NCBI RefSeq assembly: GCF_035961655.1
Contig: NZ_CP108393.1
Location: 1,054,001 to 1,118,000 of the forward strand
Source: Streptomyces sp. NBC_01317
Lineage (GTDB): Bacteria > Actinomycetota > Actinomycetes > Streptomycetales > Streptomycetaceae
Length of the DNA stretch: 64,000 nt
Direction of reading: 5' to 3'
The position numbers and the translations under genes were made by a program. The notes beneath the pieces were generated by a model that made no database searches, had not been told where the DNA came from, and saw only the letters and a program-made list of their open reading frames with translations. Positions 33,266 through 41,847 of this stretch are shown piece after piece; the stretch's first letter is position 1, and each line of letters begins with the position of its first letter.

Positions 33266-33629
33266 CGGGGCCGTGTTCACGGAGCGGGAGCGGGCACACT
33301 GCCGCTCCCGCCCCGACCCGGACGCCTCACTGACGGGGCTGTTGTCGGCCAAGGAGGCCTTCATCAAGGCCCTCAGCTCGATGGGCGGTGCGCCGGCGTG
33401 CACCTTCCCGGAGATCGAGGTCGGCCACGGCCCCGCCGGGCAGCCCCGGCTGCGACTGCACGGACAGATCGCCCGCTGGTGCCAGGAGTGGAATATCGCG
33501 GCGGAGTTGTCGATCAGCCACACCGGCGGCATGGCCGGCGCCGTGGTCGTCCTCCTGGCCGGGCCGACGACGAGCGGGACGACGAGCGGGACGACGAGCG
33601 GGACGACGAGCGGAGAGCACCCCTCATGA
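33201..33629 (+). CDS. Holo-ACP synthase (AcpS-type) phosphopantetheinyl transferase
   Basis: A 142-aa small AcpS-family enzyme. The N-terminal metal motif reads TGFDLQSVAEL (Asp for Mg), and the second motif is GLLSAKEAFIKALSS (Lys-Glu). It starts inside the diiron gene. The C-terminus ends in a TTSG tetrapeptide repeated four times, encoded by a 12-bp tandem repeat and outside the catalytic fold. It presumably primes the ACP two genes upstream. It overlaps the thioesterase start by ATGA. Confidence 0.83.
   Translation: MSTGFDLQSVAELAQKPHLRDSGAVFTERERAHCRSRPDPDASLTGLLSAKEAFIKALSSMGGAPACTFPEIEVGHGPAGQPRLRLHGQIARWCQEWNIAAELSISHTGGMAGAVVVLLAGPTTSGTTSGTTSGTTSGEHPS
33567..33613 (+). repeat. Four tandem copies of a 12-bp unit
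   Basis: ACGACGAGCGGG repeats four times (last copy ends GGA), in frame within the AcpS-type gene, adding TTSG units to its tail. Copy number is a whole-codon variable, so it may expand or contract without frameshift. Confidence 0.9.
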
Positions 33630-34051
33630 CAACCGTCACACCACCGGTGCTGGAACACACCTGTGAAGTCGGCCTGCGCGCCAACGACTTCGACTGGGCG
33701 GGGCACCTGAACAACAGCGTCTACCCGCAGCTTCTGGAGACCGGCCGCTGGGAGTGGGGGCTCGCCCACGGTGCCGACGCGCGCGGGGGCACGCAGGTCG
33801 CCGTGGTCCTCCAGCTCCACCTGGACTACCTGCAGGCGGTCGACTGGGATCCGGTGGGCCGCCTCGTCGTCCGCACGTCCCTCGTGGACCGGACCGCCTA
33901 CAGCTTCACCCTCGCCCAGGACGTTGAACTGCCCGACGGCACCAAGGTGGCCAGGGGCCGGGTCCGTCTCGGCCTCATGGACCGGGACACCAAGCGCGTC
34001 CACCGGGTCGACCTGAGTGCCATGCTCGCCGGTGCCGGGGACACGGCATGA
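33626..34051 (+). CDS. Acyl-ACP/CoA thioesterase, 4HBT hotdog fold
   Basis: A 141-aa hotdog protein with the active-site segment ANDFDWAGHLNNSVYPQLLE (Asp plus GHLNN), typical of 4-hydroxybenzoyl-CoA/FcoT-like thioesterases. It is coupled on both sides by ATGA overlaps, to AcpS and to the FAAL ligase. It probably releases acyl chains from the 32.0-kb ACP or edits it. Confidence 0.87.
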   Translation: MTTVTPPVLEHTCEVGLRANDFDWAGHLNNSVYPQLLETGRWEWGLAHGADARGGTQVAVVLQLHLDYLQAVDWDPVGRLVVRTSLVDRTAYSFTLAQDVELPDGTKVARGRVRLGLMDRDTKRVHRVDLSAMLAGAGDTA

Positions 34052-35610
34052 CCGACAACACCGCGGAAACCGCCGGAGACACCCTTTCCCGGGTCCTCGT
34101 CCCCCGGGCCGACCGCGCGGGCGCGACCGTCACCTTCGGCACCTCGGCCCGGCGGGAGCGGCTGACGCACTCGGAGTTCGCCGCGCAGGCCGCGGCGGCG
34201 GCCGGCGGATTCGCCGACCAGGGCGTACGTCCCGGGGACCGGGTGCTGCTCCGCCTCGGCAGCTCCCGCGAGAGCCTCCTGGCGCTGCTCGGACTGATAC
34301 ATCTGGGCGCGGTCCCGGTCTCCGTGAAGCCACGCGTGCCCGGGACGGTCGTCGAGGAGTACCTCGCCACCGTGGCGCGGCAGATGGGCACGAGGTACGC
34401 CTTCCGGATCTCCGGACCCGGCCTGAGCGAACTCGGGCTGGAACTGTTCCCGAGCGTGTCCCCCGAACCGGCACCGGGACAACCGGAGGACCTCGCGTTC
34501 GTCCAGTACACGAGCGGTTCCACCGGCATGCCCCGCCCCATCCGGCTCAGCCACCGCGCGGTACTCGGCAACATCGAGGCCCTCCGCGACGTCTCAGGCA
34601 TGAAGCCCGGCCACGCCGGCATCATCGCCCTGCCGCTCCACCACGACATGGGCCTGATCGGCGTACTGACCGGACTCGTCCAGGGCGCCGACGTGGTCCT
34701 GGAGGAACCGGGCACCTTTCTGCGCAGGCCTCTGGCGGCCCTGCGTCTCGTGCGGGACGCCGAGCGCGTCCACAGCGCCTTCCCCGACTTCATGCTGCGC
34801 TACCTGGCGAAACGGATCTCGGAGGCGGCGGAGCGGAAGGAACTCGATCCGGGGCTGTTCCGGGCCTGGAGCACCGTCTTCTGCGGGGCGGAACCCATCC
34901 GCAGGGAATCGGTGCGCACCTTCCTCGACGCCGCCGGGCCCTGGGGGTTCGACCCGTCGGCGCTGGTCTTCTGCTACGGCCTGGCCGAAGCGGTCCTGAT
35001 GGCCACCTCGCACCGCCTCACGGACCCGGCCACCGCGTTCCGCACCCGGGGCCCGGTCTCCACCGCGTGTCTGGGCACCCCGATCCCCGGCCTCGGTCTG
35101 CGGATCGTGGACGACGCGGGACACGAGTGCCCGGAGACGGGCACGGGCCGCGTACAGCTGCGCGGGGACACCCTGTTCGACGGTTACGACGGCACCACCG
35201 ACCACAGCACGACCTGGTTCGACACGGGAGACCTGGGCTACCTGGACGGGGGCCTGCTGTATCTCAGCGGCCGGCGTTCCGACCGGGTCTCCGTGAACGG
35301 AGCGAACATCTTCGCCATGGACGTCGAACAGGTCGCGGCGACGGAGCCGGGGGTCGCCGAGTGCGTCGTCCTCCCCCACGGAGCCTCGTACGCCGTGGTG
35401 GTCGTGGCGGAGCGCGGACAGCACGTGGACACCGACCGGGTCGCGGCCCGTATCACCGCGGACTTCGCCGTCGCTCCGGAAGCGGTCCTCCAGGTGACGC
35501 ACAGCGCCGTCGTCCGCACGGCGAGCGGCAAGCCCGCGCGCGCGTTGATGACGGCACGACTCGAAGAAGAGGGACTGCTCCCTCAGGCGGCGACGGCCGC
35601 CCCCGCCTGA
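34048..35610 (+). CDS. Fatty acyl-AMP ligase (FAAL-like)
   Basis: A 520-aa ANL ligase with FAAL-type signatures: FVQYTSGSTGMPRPIRLSH (P-loop), LPLHHDMGLIGVL (the HDMGLIG motif of FAAL/FadD32 proteins), FCYGLAEAVL and the FDTGDLGYLDGG block. FAALs activate fatty acids as acyl-AMP and transfer them directly to an ACP rather than to CoA. With ACP and AcpS in the same operon this is the likely chain-entry step of the fatty amine branch. It is the last gene of the operon. Confidence 0.88.
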   Translation: MTDNTAETAGDTLSRVLVPRADRAGATVTFGTSARRERLTHSEFAAQAAAAAGGFADQGVRPGDRVLLRLGSSRESLLALLGLIHLGAVPVSVKPRVPGTVVEEYLATVARQMGTRYAFRISGPGLSELGLELFPSVSPEPAPGQPEDLAFVQYTSGSTGMPRPIRLSHRAVLGNIEALRDVSGMKPGHAGIIALPLHHDMGLIGVLTGLVQGADVVLEEPGTFLRRPLAALRLVRDAERVHSAFPDFMLRYLAKRISEAAERKELDPGLFRAWSTVFCGAEPIRRESVRTFLDAAGPWGFDPSALVFCYGLAEAVLMATSHRLTDPATAFRTRGPVSTACLGTPIPGLGLRIVDDAGHECPETGTGRVQLRGDTLFDGYDGTTDHSTTWFDTGDLGYLDGGLLYLSGRRSDRVSVNGANIFAMDVEQVAATEPGVAECVVLPHGASYAVVVVAERGQHVDTDRVAARITADFAVAPEAVLQVTHSAVVRTASGKPARALMTARLEEEGLLPQAATAAPA

Positions 35611-35709
35611 GACGGCCCTCCCGTCGTGTGAACCGTCGGGCAGACGCGGACCGGCCGCCACGGCGGCGTCCGCCGCGGGTCCGGCCGTCGTACCGCCTGT
35701 CGCCGCGGA

Positions 35710-35739
35710 CGCCCCCGACCTGACGGCGGATCGGGGGCG
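35710..35739. terminator. Convergent hairpin after the FAAL gene
   Basis: CGCCCCCGA (35710-35718) pairs with TCGGGGGCG (35731-35739). It separates the rightward operon from the leftward block 35.8-45.3 kb; the rest of 35611-35770 holds no gene. Confidence 0.65.
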
Positions 35740-35770
35740 GGCCCGCACACCTACGTCGTCCGCAGGGCCC

Positions 35771-36250
35771 TCACGGGCCGACGACCGCGGTGTCCCGGTA
35801 GGCGCTCGTGAGCTCGATGTCCTCTCCCAGCAGACCACGCAGGATGAGCCCGATGCTGTCGATGAGGGCACGCATGGCGACCGGGTTGATGATCGGCTCC
35901 AGACTGGGGATGCCCATGTCGAACTCGCAGGAGAACAGCACCACCGCGTCGTCGCCGGTCTGCCGGACGTCCCAGGTCCCGACGAACCGGGCGAAGTCCC
36001 CGGTGAGCTGTTCGAAGGTGATGGTCCGGGCGGGGGCGTCGATGACGTCCCGTTCGGTCCAGCGCAGGACGCCGCCGCGGAAGTTCACCGCCCAGGCGGA
36101 ATCGACGGTGCCGACGTCGTCGGCGGTCACCGTGACCCCGCGCACGGTGTCGGTGTGGTCGGCGTATCGCTCGAAGTCGCGCACGCGGTCGAAGACCTCG
36201 TCCGCGTCCCGATCGCTGAGCAGTCCCTCGACATCAATGAAGCAGGGCAA
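35771..36250 (-). CDS. SRPBCC (START/polyketide cyclase-like) protein
   Basis: A 159-aa helix-grip protein, recognisable from VFDRVRDFERYADHTDTVRG and FRGGVLRWTERDVID. TTG 36250 is used because GGAAGGAACC precedes it directly and no ATG fits. These proteins bind hydrophobic ligands and act as cyclases, aromatases or carriers. It is at the downstream end of the amine/azoxide block. No catalytic residues can be assigned. Confidence 0.75.
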   Translation of the reverse strand: MPCFIDVEGLLSDRDADEVFDRVRDFERYADHTDTVRGVTVTADDVGTVDSAWAVNFRGGVLRWTERDVIDAPARTITFEQLTGDFARFVGTWDVRQTGDDAVVLFSCEFDMGIPSLEPIINPVAMRALIDSIGLILRGLLGEDIELTSAYRDTAVVGP

Positions 36251-36302
36251 GGCAGGTTCCTTCCTGAGTGGAACATCATGGGCCCGGCCGATGCCGGCCG
36301 GG

Positions 36303-37433
36303 TCAGCCGAGGACCAACGGTCCGCCGGCGAAGGCCGTGCACAGCGCCTGGCTGGACCAGGCACGCGACGGCGGGTGGAACTTCAAGGCAGCCGCGCACG
36401 CGGCCAGATATGACGTCTCGTCACTGGAGACGTACGACATGCCGCCGAGCGACTCCAGACAGCGCGGCACCACCCGGTCGATCGTGTCCTGCACCGAGAA
36501 CCGGACCACCAGCGACTGCAGCAACTCCGGCTGCCCCACGGGACCGTCGCCGTCCAACACCGACGCGGCTCCCACGACGGCACCCATCGCGGCCTCCAGC
36601 TCCACCAGGATCCGGGCCCGCTCGACGACGTCCGTACGCTCCCGGGCGAGCACCCGTTCCGCCAGCGCGCCGGCCATGCCCAGGTACGAGGCCGCCATCA
36701 TCAACTCGAACCAGATGAAGCCGACGCTCTGGACCGTGTCCAGACTGCCGTCCTCGCTCAACTCGGTGCGGACCACCATGTCCGCCGGCACCCGGACGTC
36801 CTCCAGCCGCACCTCGTCGCTCTCGGCACCCGCCAGCACGCTGGTGCCCCAGAACGGGTGTACCGAGATGCCGGGGGTCGAGGCCGGGACCAGCGCCACG
36901 GCGAGCTGCGGGCCGTTGCCGGTTTCCAGCGTCACCGACGCGGTCAGCAGATCCATCGACGCGGACAGGCTGCAGGGCTTCTTGGCCCCGTTGAGAACGA
37001 TGTCGTCGCCGTCCTGCCTGGCCGTGATGGAGGACGCGAGGATCGACTGTCCCGACCTGCCCTCGGCGAACCCGGAGGCCATCAGCAGCTTCTGGTCGGC
37101 GACCGCCTGGAGCAGCATCCACTCCAGGCCCTTGGTGGCCTCGTACGCCTGGATCAGCCCCGCGACCGAGAAGTGGTGCATGGTGGTGGCCACCGCCAGG
37201 GACGGACTGCGCGAGGCCACGGCACGCTGCAGGCGTACGGCCTGCACGGCGCTCGCCCCCAGGCCACCGTGTTCCGAGGGCACCAGGAGGCCGGGGCCAC
37301 CCGCCTCCTTGAACAGGGTCAGTGCGGGACCCTGCGGCCGTTCCCGTTCCTTCAGCGGGAGGGAGGCCAGCCGGTCGTCCAGTCCGGGCAGGAACATTTC
37401 CAGAGTCTCGCGCTCCGGCTCAAGAAACCGCAT
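36303..37433 (-). CDS. Acyl-CoA dehydrogenase-fold flavoprotein, candidate amine N-hydroxylase (VlmH-like)
   Basis: A 376-aa protein of the acyl-CoA dehydrogenase superfamily (LVPSEHGGLGASAVQAVRLQ, FAEGRSGQSILASS). The Tyr-Glu-Gly catalytic-base motif of true dehydrogenases is missing; the corresponding region reads CLESLGGMSYVSSDETSYLA. Members without the base include flavin-dependent amine N-oxygenases such as the isobutylamine N-hydroxylase VlmH. Beside VlmA/VlmB-like genes and an amine-forming pair, hydroxylation of a fatty amine is the best guess. No flavin reductase partner is visible in the window. Confidence 0.72.
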   Translation of the reverse strand: MRFLEPERETLEMFLPGLDDRLASLPLKERERPQGPALTLFKEAGGPGLLVPSEHGGLGASAVQAVRLQRAVASRSPSLAVATTMHHFSVAGLIQAYEATKGLEWMLLQAVADQKLLMASGFAEGRSGQSILASSITARQDGDDIVLNGAKKPCSLSASMDLLTASVTLETGNGPQLAVALVPASTPGISVHPFWGTSVLAGAESDEVRLEDVRVPADMVVRTELSEDGSLDTVQSVGFIWFELMMAASYLGMAGALAERVLARERTDVVERARILVELEAAMGAVVGAASVLDGDGPVGQPELLQSLVVRFSVQDTIDRVVPRCLESLGGMSYVSSDETSYLAACAAALKFHPPSRAWSSQALCTAFAGGPLVLG

Positions 37434-38334
37434 TGTCGTCTCCTACGGGTCCGGGCCAGGGTTCGCCCGCGAGCGTGCTGTCCATCCATCTGCCGATCTC
37501 CCTGGCGATCGGCTCGGGCCGGTTGGCCCATGCGGTGTGGCTGAGTCGTCCGGCGTGGTGCCAGCGGGACACCTCGGCGCCCGGCAGCAGCCGGCAGAGC
37601 GCGTCCACCGCGCCGGCCGGGGCCAGCAGGTCGCCTCCGACCGACACCGCCAGCACCGGCAGGCGCAGGCCCGCCATCAGCTGCTCGTAGTCGACGTCGG
37701 CGCCGACCGGTCGGTAGCGGCCTGTACGGGCCGTCCGAGCCCAGTCGCCGACCAGCACCCGGGACTGACGGCCCGCGAAGCGCAGCATGTCGCCCGGCCA
37801 GTAGCCGCGGAGCCGGGCGATCGCCGCGACGGTGTGGGTGCCGAGGAGCGGAATCAGCCCGGTCAGTCCCGGATAGCTGCGGAAGTACGGCGTGCCCGCC
37901 GCTACCAGCAGTACGCCGTCCACCGCGGACGGATTCCTGGCCGCGTACATCAGGCCGATCTGCCCGCCGATGCTGTGTCCCAGCAGGAACACCGGGCTGC
38001 CCGGCGCCCGTTCGCGGAGGGCGCCGACCACGGCGGGGTAGTCCACCGTGGCGAGTTCGTGGTAGCCGTACCGGGCCGAGGAGTCCGGCCGGGGCCGGCT
38101 GTCGCCCTGCCCGCGCAGATCGACGACCGCCACGCCCAGGCCGTGCGCCGCCAGTGCGGCGGCGAAACGCCGGTAGAACCGAGCCCGTACACCGAGTGCG
38201 GGCCACACGGTCACCAGCGGGGCGCCCACCTGCCCCGGCCAGTGGAGCACCGCCAGTTCGGCTCCGTCCGGCAGCGGCACCGTCAGCCGGTCGGCCCCGG
38301 TGTCCGCTGCCGGACGCCCGTACCGATCACTCAC
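37420..38334 (-). CDS. Alpha/beta hydrolase (serine aminopeptidase S33-like)
   Basis: A 304-aa hydrolase. Nucleophile in LLGHSIGGQIG, oxyanion/first-strand region VTVWPALGVRARFYRRFAAA, and His in GRLSHTAWANRPEP. GTG 38334 overlaps the stop of the upstream diiron gene by GTGA; its end overlaps the next gene by 14 bp. A role in releasing an acyl chain or hydrolysing the aminoacyl ester intermediate of azoxide synthesis is possible, but not shown. Confidence 0.82.
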   Translation of the reverse strand: MSDRYGRPAADTGADRLTVPLPDGAELAVLHWPGQVGAPLVTVWPALGVRARFYRRFAAALAAHGLGVAVVDLRGQGDSRPRPDSSARYGYHELATVDYPAVVGALRERAPGSPVFLLGHSIGGQIGLMYAARNPSAVDGVLLVAAGTPYFRSYPGLTGLIPLLGTHTVAAIARLRGYWPGDMLRFAGRQSRVLVGDWARTARTGRYRPVGADVDYEQLMAGLRLPVLAVSVGGDLLAPAGAVDALCRLLPGAEVSRWHHAGRLSHTAWANRPEPIAREIGRWMDSTLAGEPWPGPVGDDNAVS

Positions 38335-39281
38335 TCGCTCATCCCCATGTACGCCAGACGGGCGGTCTGGGTCTCGACGGACCACCGCAGAGCGGTGCCG
38401 ATCCGTTCGTCCGGAGTGGTGTCGAGCAGCCGGCGGCCCGCCCAGATCTCGCGGTCGCCGATGACGTCGGCGAGCTGCCGGATGCCCTCCTGGAACAGTT
38501 CCTCCCGGCGTTGCAGCACCGCGAGCACCGGTAGCTCGGCCCACAGCTCGTTGCCGCGCCGGACCACGTCCGCCAAGTGCCCCTTGAGTGACGGGTCACG
38601 CTCCAGGTGCCGCTTGACGATCTCGCTGCCGACGGTCAGGTGCCGGATCTCGTCGATGCCCGCTCCGCGCTCCACGCTCGCCGCCGCCGGGTCGACGAAC
38701 TTCCACTTGTGCTCGCTGAGTTCACCGGTGGGCGCCAGCACTCCCTCGACGAGGATGGTGAGAACCGCGACGCCGGAGACGAAGGCGTGCGGCCCGTTCA
38801 TCACCGACAGGCCGAACTCCTCCAGCGGGTCCAGGACATTGCGCCGGTGCTCGCCCGCGTACTCCTCGATGACCTGGTCGAGTTCCACCTGCGGGACACC
38901 GACCTCCACCATGTGCGCCCGGAATGCCTGGGCATGCCTCGCCTCGTCGAGGAGCTGGGTGGCGAAGAACTCCATGGACTTCACGTCCGGAGCGTTCTGC
39001 ACCAACGAGGTGATGGCGCGTGCGGCCTTGTCCTCGGCGATGGAGCGGAAGGAGAACTCGAGGAGGAGCGCGTCACGCAGCGGGCCGGGCTTGAGCATGT
39101 GGTCGGGCGTCACGGCCTCCGGGCGGTGACCGTTGACCAGCCCGACGAGCGTGCCCTGGGCGACGTTGGCCAGCCAGTAGTCCAGGTCGCACTGCTCGGG
39201 GCTGAGGGTGAGTTCCCTGGCTCCGGCCAGCACGTCCGGAGCCAGGTCCCAGTCCGTCTCGGGCGCGATGTTCTTCGTCAT
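38331..39281 (-). CDS. vlmB: VlmB-like nonheme diiron N-oxygenase
   Basis: A 316-aa ferritin-like diiron protein. The ligand set can be read as Glu83 (SIAEDKA), Glu113 and His116 (LLDEARHAQ), Glu179 (ILVEGVL), Glu211 and His214 (GIDEIRHL). The overall pattern is that of VlmB-type proteins found in azoxy clusters (valanimycin type), which take part in oxidising an N-N intermediate to the azoxy group. Neighbours on both sides fit that system. The assignment is from recalled family resemblance, not alignment. Confidence 0.7.
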   Translation of the reverse strand: MTKNIAPETDWDLAPDVLAGARELTLSPEQCDLDYWLANVAQGTLVGLVNGHRPEAVTPDHMLKPGPLRDALLLEFSFRSIAEDKAARAITSLVQNAPDVKSMEFFATQLLDEARHAQAFRAHMVEVGVPQVELDQVIEEYAGEHRRNVLDPLEEFGLSVMNGPHAFVSGVAVLTILVEGVLAPTGELSEHKWKFVDPAAASVERGAGIDEIRHLTVGSEIVKRHLERDPSLKGHLADVVRRGNELWAELPVLAVLQRREELFQEGIRQLADVIGDREIWAGRRLLDTTPDERIGTALRWSVETQTARLAYMGMSE

Positions 39282-39304
39282 CTCGGGGTCCTCGGGGTTG
39301 TCGG

Positions 39305-40282
39305 TCAGATGGCGTTGGTGATGCGGAAGAGCTGCCAGAGGGAGGAGGGCCGGGGTCCGCCCCTGAAGGCCACGTACTCGGGTTCGATCACCTGCGGCGC
39401 CCATTTCAGTTTGAACGCCTGCTGGGACCTGGCCGGGTAGACGAACGTGCCCCGCTCGGCGATCTGCCGGACCATGCGGCTGAGCACCGGGCTGGCGTTG
39501 GCGGGCTCGTCGCCCAGCCCGGCGAACGGGGTGAGTCCCAGATGGAGCCACTCGCTTCCCTCCTCGGTGAACGTCCGCAGGGCGGCATGGTTGATCAGTT
39601 CGACCGTGCCGACCGATGCCTGCGGCGTGCGCCGAGTCAGGTCGTACAGCCAGCCGGGACGGCTGCCGTACACCGGCGAGTAGGAGACATAACCGATCAC
39701 GCTCCCGCCCCGCTCGGCCACGAACAGCCGCCGGTACGGGGTGCCCCGGCCGGTGCGTTCGCCGACCAGGAAGGTCATCCGCTTGACGTGCCGGCCCTTG
39801 TCGCGCAACCAGCTGCGGTCGATCTCGTCCAGTTCGGGCGGCGGGTCGGCGGCCGGCACCTCACGGACCGACACGTTCTCGCGCCTCGCCCGGGCCGTGT
39901 TCTGACGGATCTTGGCCAGCGCCTTGCCCTTGAGCGAGAAGCGTGTCAGGTCGATGCTGTACGAACTGCCCAGCTGGTTGACCGTCCAGTCGGGGCCCGC
40001 CAACACGTCCAGGTCCGCGGCCCGGACCTGGACGGCCACCAGCTGCTGCCGACCGCCGACCACCCGCTCCTGGAACTCGGCGAGGAGCGCGCCGCGGTGC
40101 TCGGCGGGCGCGAACGGTCCGCCGAAGACGAACACGGTCGCGCCGCGCCGCCGGTAGGAGATGACACCTGGTACCGACGCGGAGGTGAAGTGCTCCACGC
40201 CGTCGTTGTAGGCGAGGAATCCGCTGGGGTGATCGGCGTACGTGCTGATGTTCTCCAGGGCGTCCGGCTGTGCGGCCGTCAT
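39305..40282 (-). CDS. vlmA: Aminoacyl-tRNA-dependent transferase (DUF2156/MprF C-terminal, VlmA-like)
   Basis: A 325-aa GNAT-fold protein. Matches to the MprF/LPG-synthase domain include KIRQNTARARRENVSVREV, PGWLYDLTRRTPQASVGTVE, WLHLGLTPFAG and, near the end, AFKLKWAPQVIEPEYVAFRG. MprF itself has a membrane flippase domain, absent here. The stand-alone form in azoxy clusters (VlmA) moves an aminoacyl group from aminoacyl-tRNA (serine in valanimycin) to an alkylhydroxylamine oxygen. It overlaps the membrane-protein gene by ATGA. No dedicated seryl-tRNA synthetase is seen in the window. Confidence 0.78.
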   Translation of the reverse strand: MTAAQPDALENISTYADHPSGFLAYNDGVEHFTSASVPGVISYRRRGATVFVFGGPFAPAEHRGALLAEFQERVVGGRQQLVAVQVRAADLDVLAGPDWTVNQLGSSYSIDLTRFSLKGKALAKIRQNTARARRENVSVREVPAADPPPELDEIDRSWLRDKGRHVKRMTFLVGERTGRGTPYRRLFVAERGGSVIGYVSYSPVYGSRPGWLYDLTRRTPQASVGTVELINHAALRTFTEEGSEWLHLGLTPFAGLGDEPANASPVLSRMVRQIAERGTFVYPARSQQAFKLKWAPQVIEPEYVAFRGGPRPSSLWQLFRITNAI

Positions 40283-40734
40283 AGGGATCGCACCTGCGCC
40301 CGCTGCGCGGCGTGGAAGGCTTTCTGACGGCCGGTCTCGAAGTGCTCGAACGGCTCGGCGATCGGCTTGGCGTAGTTGCCCAGCAGGCCGCGGTCGCCGA
40401 ACAGGTGCAGGGGGACGACCAGCAGAGCCCACTCCGGGCCCACCAGCCAGACCCACAGCAGGATCACCGCGCCGGCGGACAGCCAGGTGTGCATGACGTT
40501 GTAGAGGATGTGGAACACCGGGTGGATCCGCCCGTCCTCGGACAGGGTGTAGGCGATCAGGCCCGGGATGTAGCCGATGATGTCGATGTAGGCGAACAGC
40601 AGGATCGCCGGGCCCCAGCGCACCTCGTCGACGTGCCACAGGAAGGCGACGGCGGCCACGGCGAGGACGCCGAGGTACTCCGCCCGCGTGGTGCGGTAGT
40701 TCTGCGGGTGCCCGAAGGCTTGCTCCGCGCTCAT
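40279..40734 (-). CDS. Small His-rich integral membrane protein, candidate N-N bond-forming partner
   Basis: A 151-aa protein with three to four membrane segments (about residues 20-33, 41-62, 78-96, 98-110) and conserved-looking histidines and acids at segment ends: His34 (FLWHVDE), His71 and His75 (IHPVFH), His82 and His110 (PLHLFGD). I do not recognise a Pfam domain. Coupled translation with the VlmA-like gene suggests that it is the membrane component (VlmO position) of azoxide clusters thought to convert the O-aminoacyl hydroxylamine to a hydrazine. Function is inferred from position only. Confidence 0.62.
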   Translation of the reverse strand: MSAEQAFGHPQNYRTTRAEYLGVLAVAAVAFLWHVDEVRWGPAILLFAYIDIIGYIPGLIAYTLSEDGRIHPVFHILYNVMHTWLSAGAVILLWVWLVGPEWALLVVPLHLFGDRGLLGNYAKPIAEPFEHFETGRQKAFHAAQRAQVRSL

Positions 40735-40758
40735 GGTTTCCTTCCCCCGTCTGGGCGG

Positions 40759-41805
40759 TCAAGCCGTGGCGTAGACCTTGTACCGGCTCTGGATCATGTG
40801 GCGGATGGATGCCCGCCATGCGTTCTCGCTGGCCTTGCCGTCCGCCGCGGACTCGCAGCCGGGGATCTCGGTCAGCGAACTGGGGATCGGGTGCTTGTGG
40901 AAGAGCACGGCGCTCATGTCCAGCAGCCGGTCGAGCCGTGTCTTCGCCGCGTCGGGTACCACGTCGAAGAACGCGGGGCGCACCAGGCGTTCCACGATGT
41001 CCGGGGAGAGGACCCGCAGGGGGTTGACCGTGATACCCCGGGCGGCCGCCTCTTCGATGATCACTTCGGTCAGCCGGTACGTGGTCAGGGCGTGGACCCC
41101 GCTGCTGAGCCAGTACTCCCCGTCCCGCACGTCCCTGTCCAGCAGCGTCACGACGGCCCGTGCCACCACATCCTGGGGGACGAAGTCGACGTAGCCCGCG
41201 GGATCGCTGGGTACGAAGGGCAGCCGGTTGCGCATGACGTTGTGGGCGAAGGTGTGCAGCCCTTGCGCCTCGGAGATCTCACCGGTGACGGAGTCACCGA
41301 TGATGATCGACGGACGTACGATCACGGCCTGGGCGCCGCTGTCCCGGACGGCCTTCTCGCCGGCGAGTTTGGAGGTCACGTACAGCGAGGGACTGCTGCC
41401 GGCCCGGCCGGCCTGGTCTCCACCCGCTGCCCGGATCTCCTCCGCGCGCGCTACGTACGCCGTGCTGACGTGGATGAGGGGTGCGCCGGCGTCGACGGCG
41501 AACTGCGACATGCCGCGGGCGCCCTGCACGTTGAGGGTGTCCATCTCCTCCGCGGTGCTGCTGAACTTCACCATGCCCGCGGCGTGGATCACGACGTCCA
41601 CCTCGGCGCAGAGCTCGTGGTAGGTGGCGGCGTCGAGACCCAGCAAGGGCCGGGAGACGTCCGCGGGCACCACCCGGTGGCAGCCGGAGGGCTTGTTTCG
41701 ATGGGCCAGGGCGATCACGCGGTGGTGCCGCAGCCGCGGTATGAGTGCGGTGCCGAGCACTCCGGAGCCGCCGGTGAGCAGAACGGTCTTGTTCGGCGTT
41801 GCCAT
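40759..41805 (-). CDS. NAD(P)-dependent acyl-thioester reductase (extended SDR, NAD_binding_4)
   Basis: A 348-aa extended short-chain dehydrogenase. Cofactor motif LLTGGSGVLGTALIPRL, Ser/Thr in HVSTAYVAR and catalytic Tyr/Lys in SLYVTSKLAGE are present, and the fold resembles thioester reductase (male-sterility) domains. It would reduce an acyl-ACP to the aldehyde that the next gene aminates. The two genes (42 bp apart) form a classic carrier-to-amine pair. Confidence 0.82.
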   Translation of the reverse strand: MATPNKTVLLTGGSGVLGTALIPRLRHHRVIALAHRNKPSGCHRVVPADVSRPLLGLDAATYHELCAEVDVVIHAAGMVKFSSTAEEMDTLNVQGARGMSQFAVDAGAPLIHVSTAYVARAEEIRAAGGDQAGRAGSSPSLYVTSKLAGEKAVRDSGAQAVIVRPSIIIGDSVTGEISEAQGLHTFAHNVMRNRLPFVPSDPAGYVDFVPQDVVARAVVTLLDRDVRDGEYWLSSGVHALTTYRLTEVIIEEAAARGITVNPLRVLSPDIVERLVRPAFFDVVPDAAKTRLDRLLDMSAVLFHKHPIPSSLTEIPGCESAADGKASENAWRASIRHMIQSRYKVYATA

Positions 41806-41847
41806 GTCGTGATCTCTCGCAGGCGTCGGATGGACTGGGTGGAGGTC

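Noticed and set aside
36303..37433. Fatty-acid beta-oxidation acyl-CoA dehydrogenase
   Set aside because: The catalytic-base motif is not visible and the neighbours are amine/azoxide genes, so an N-oxygenase role is preferred.
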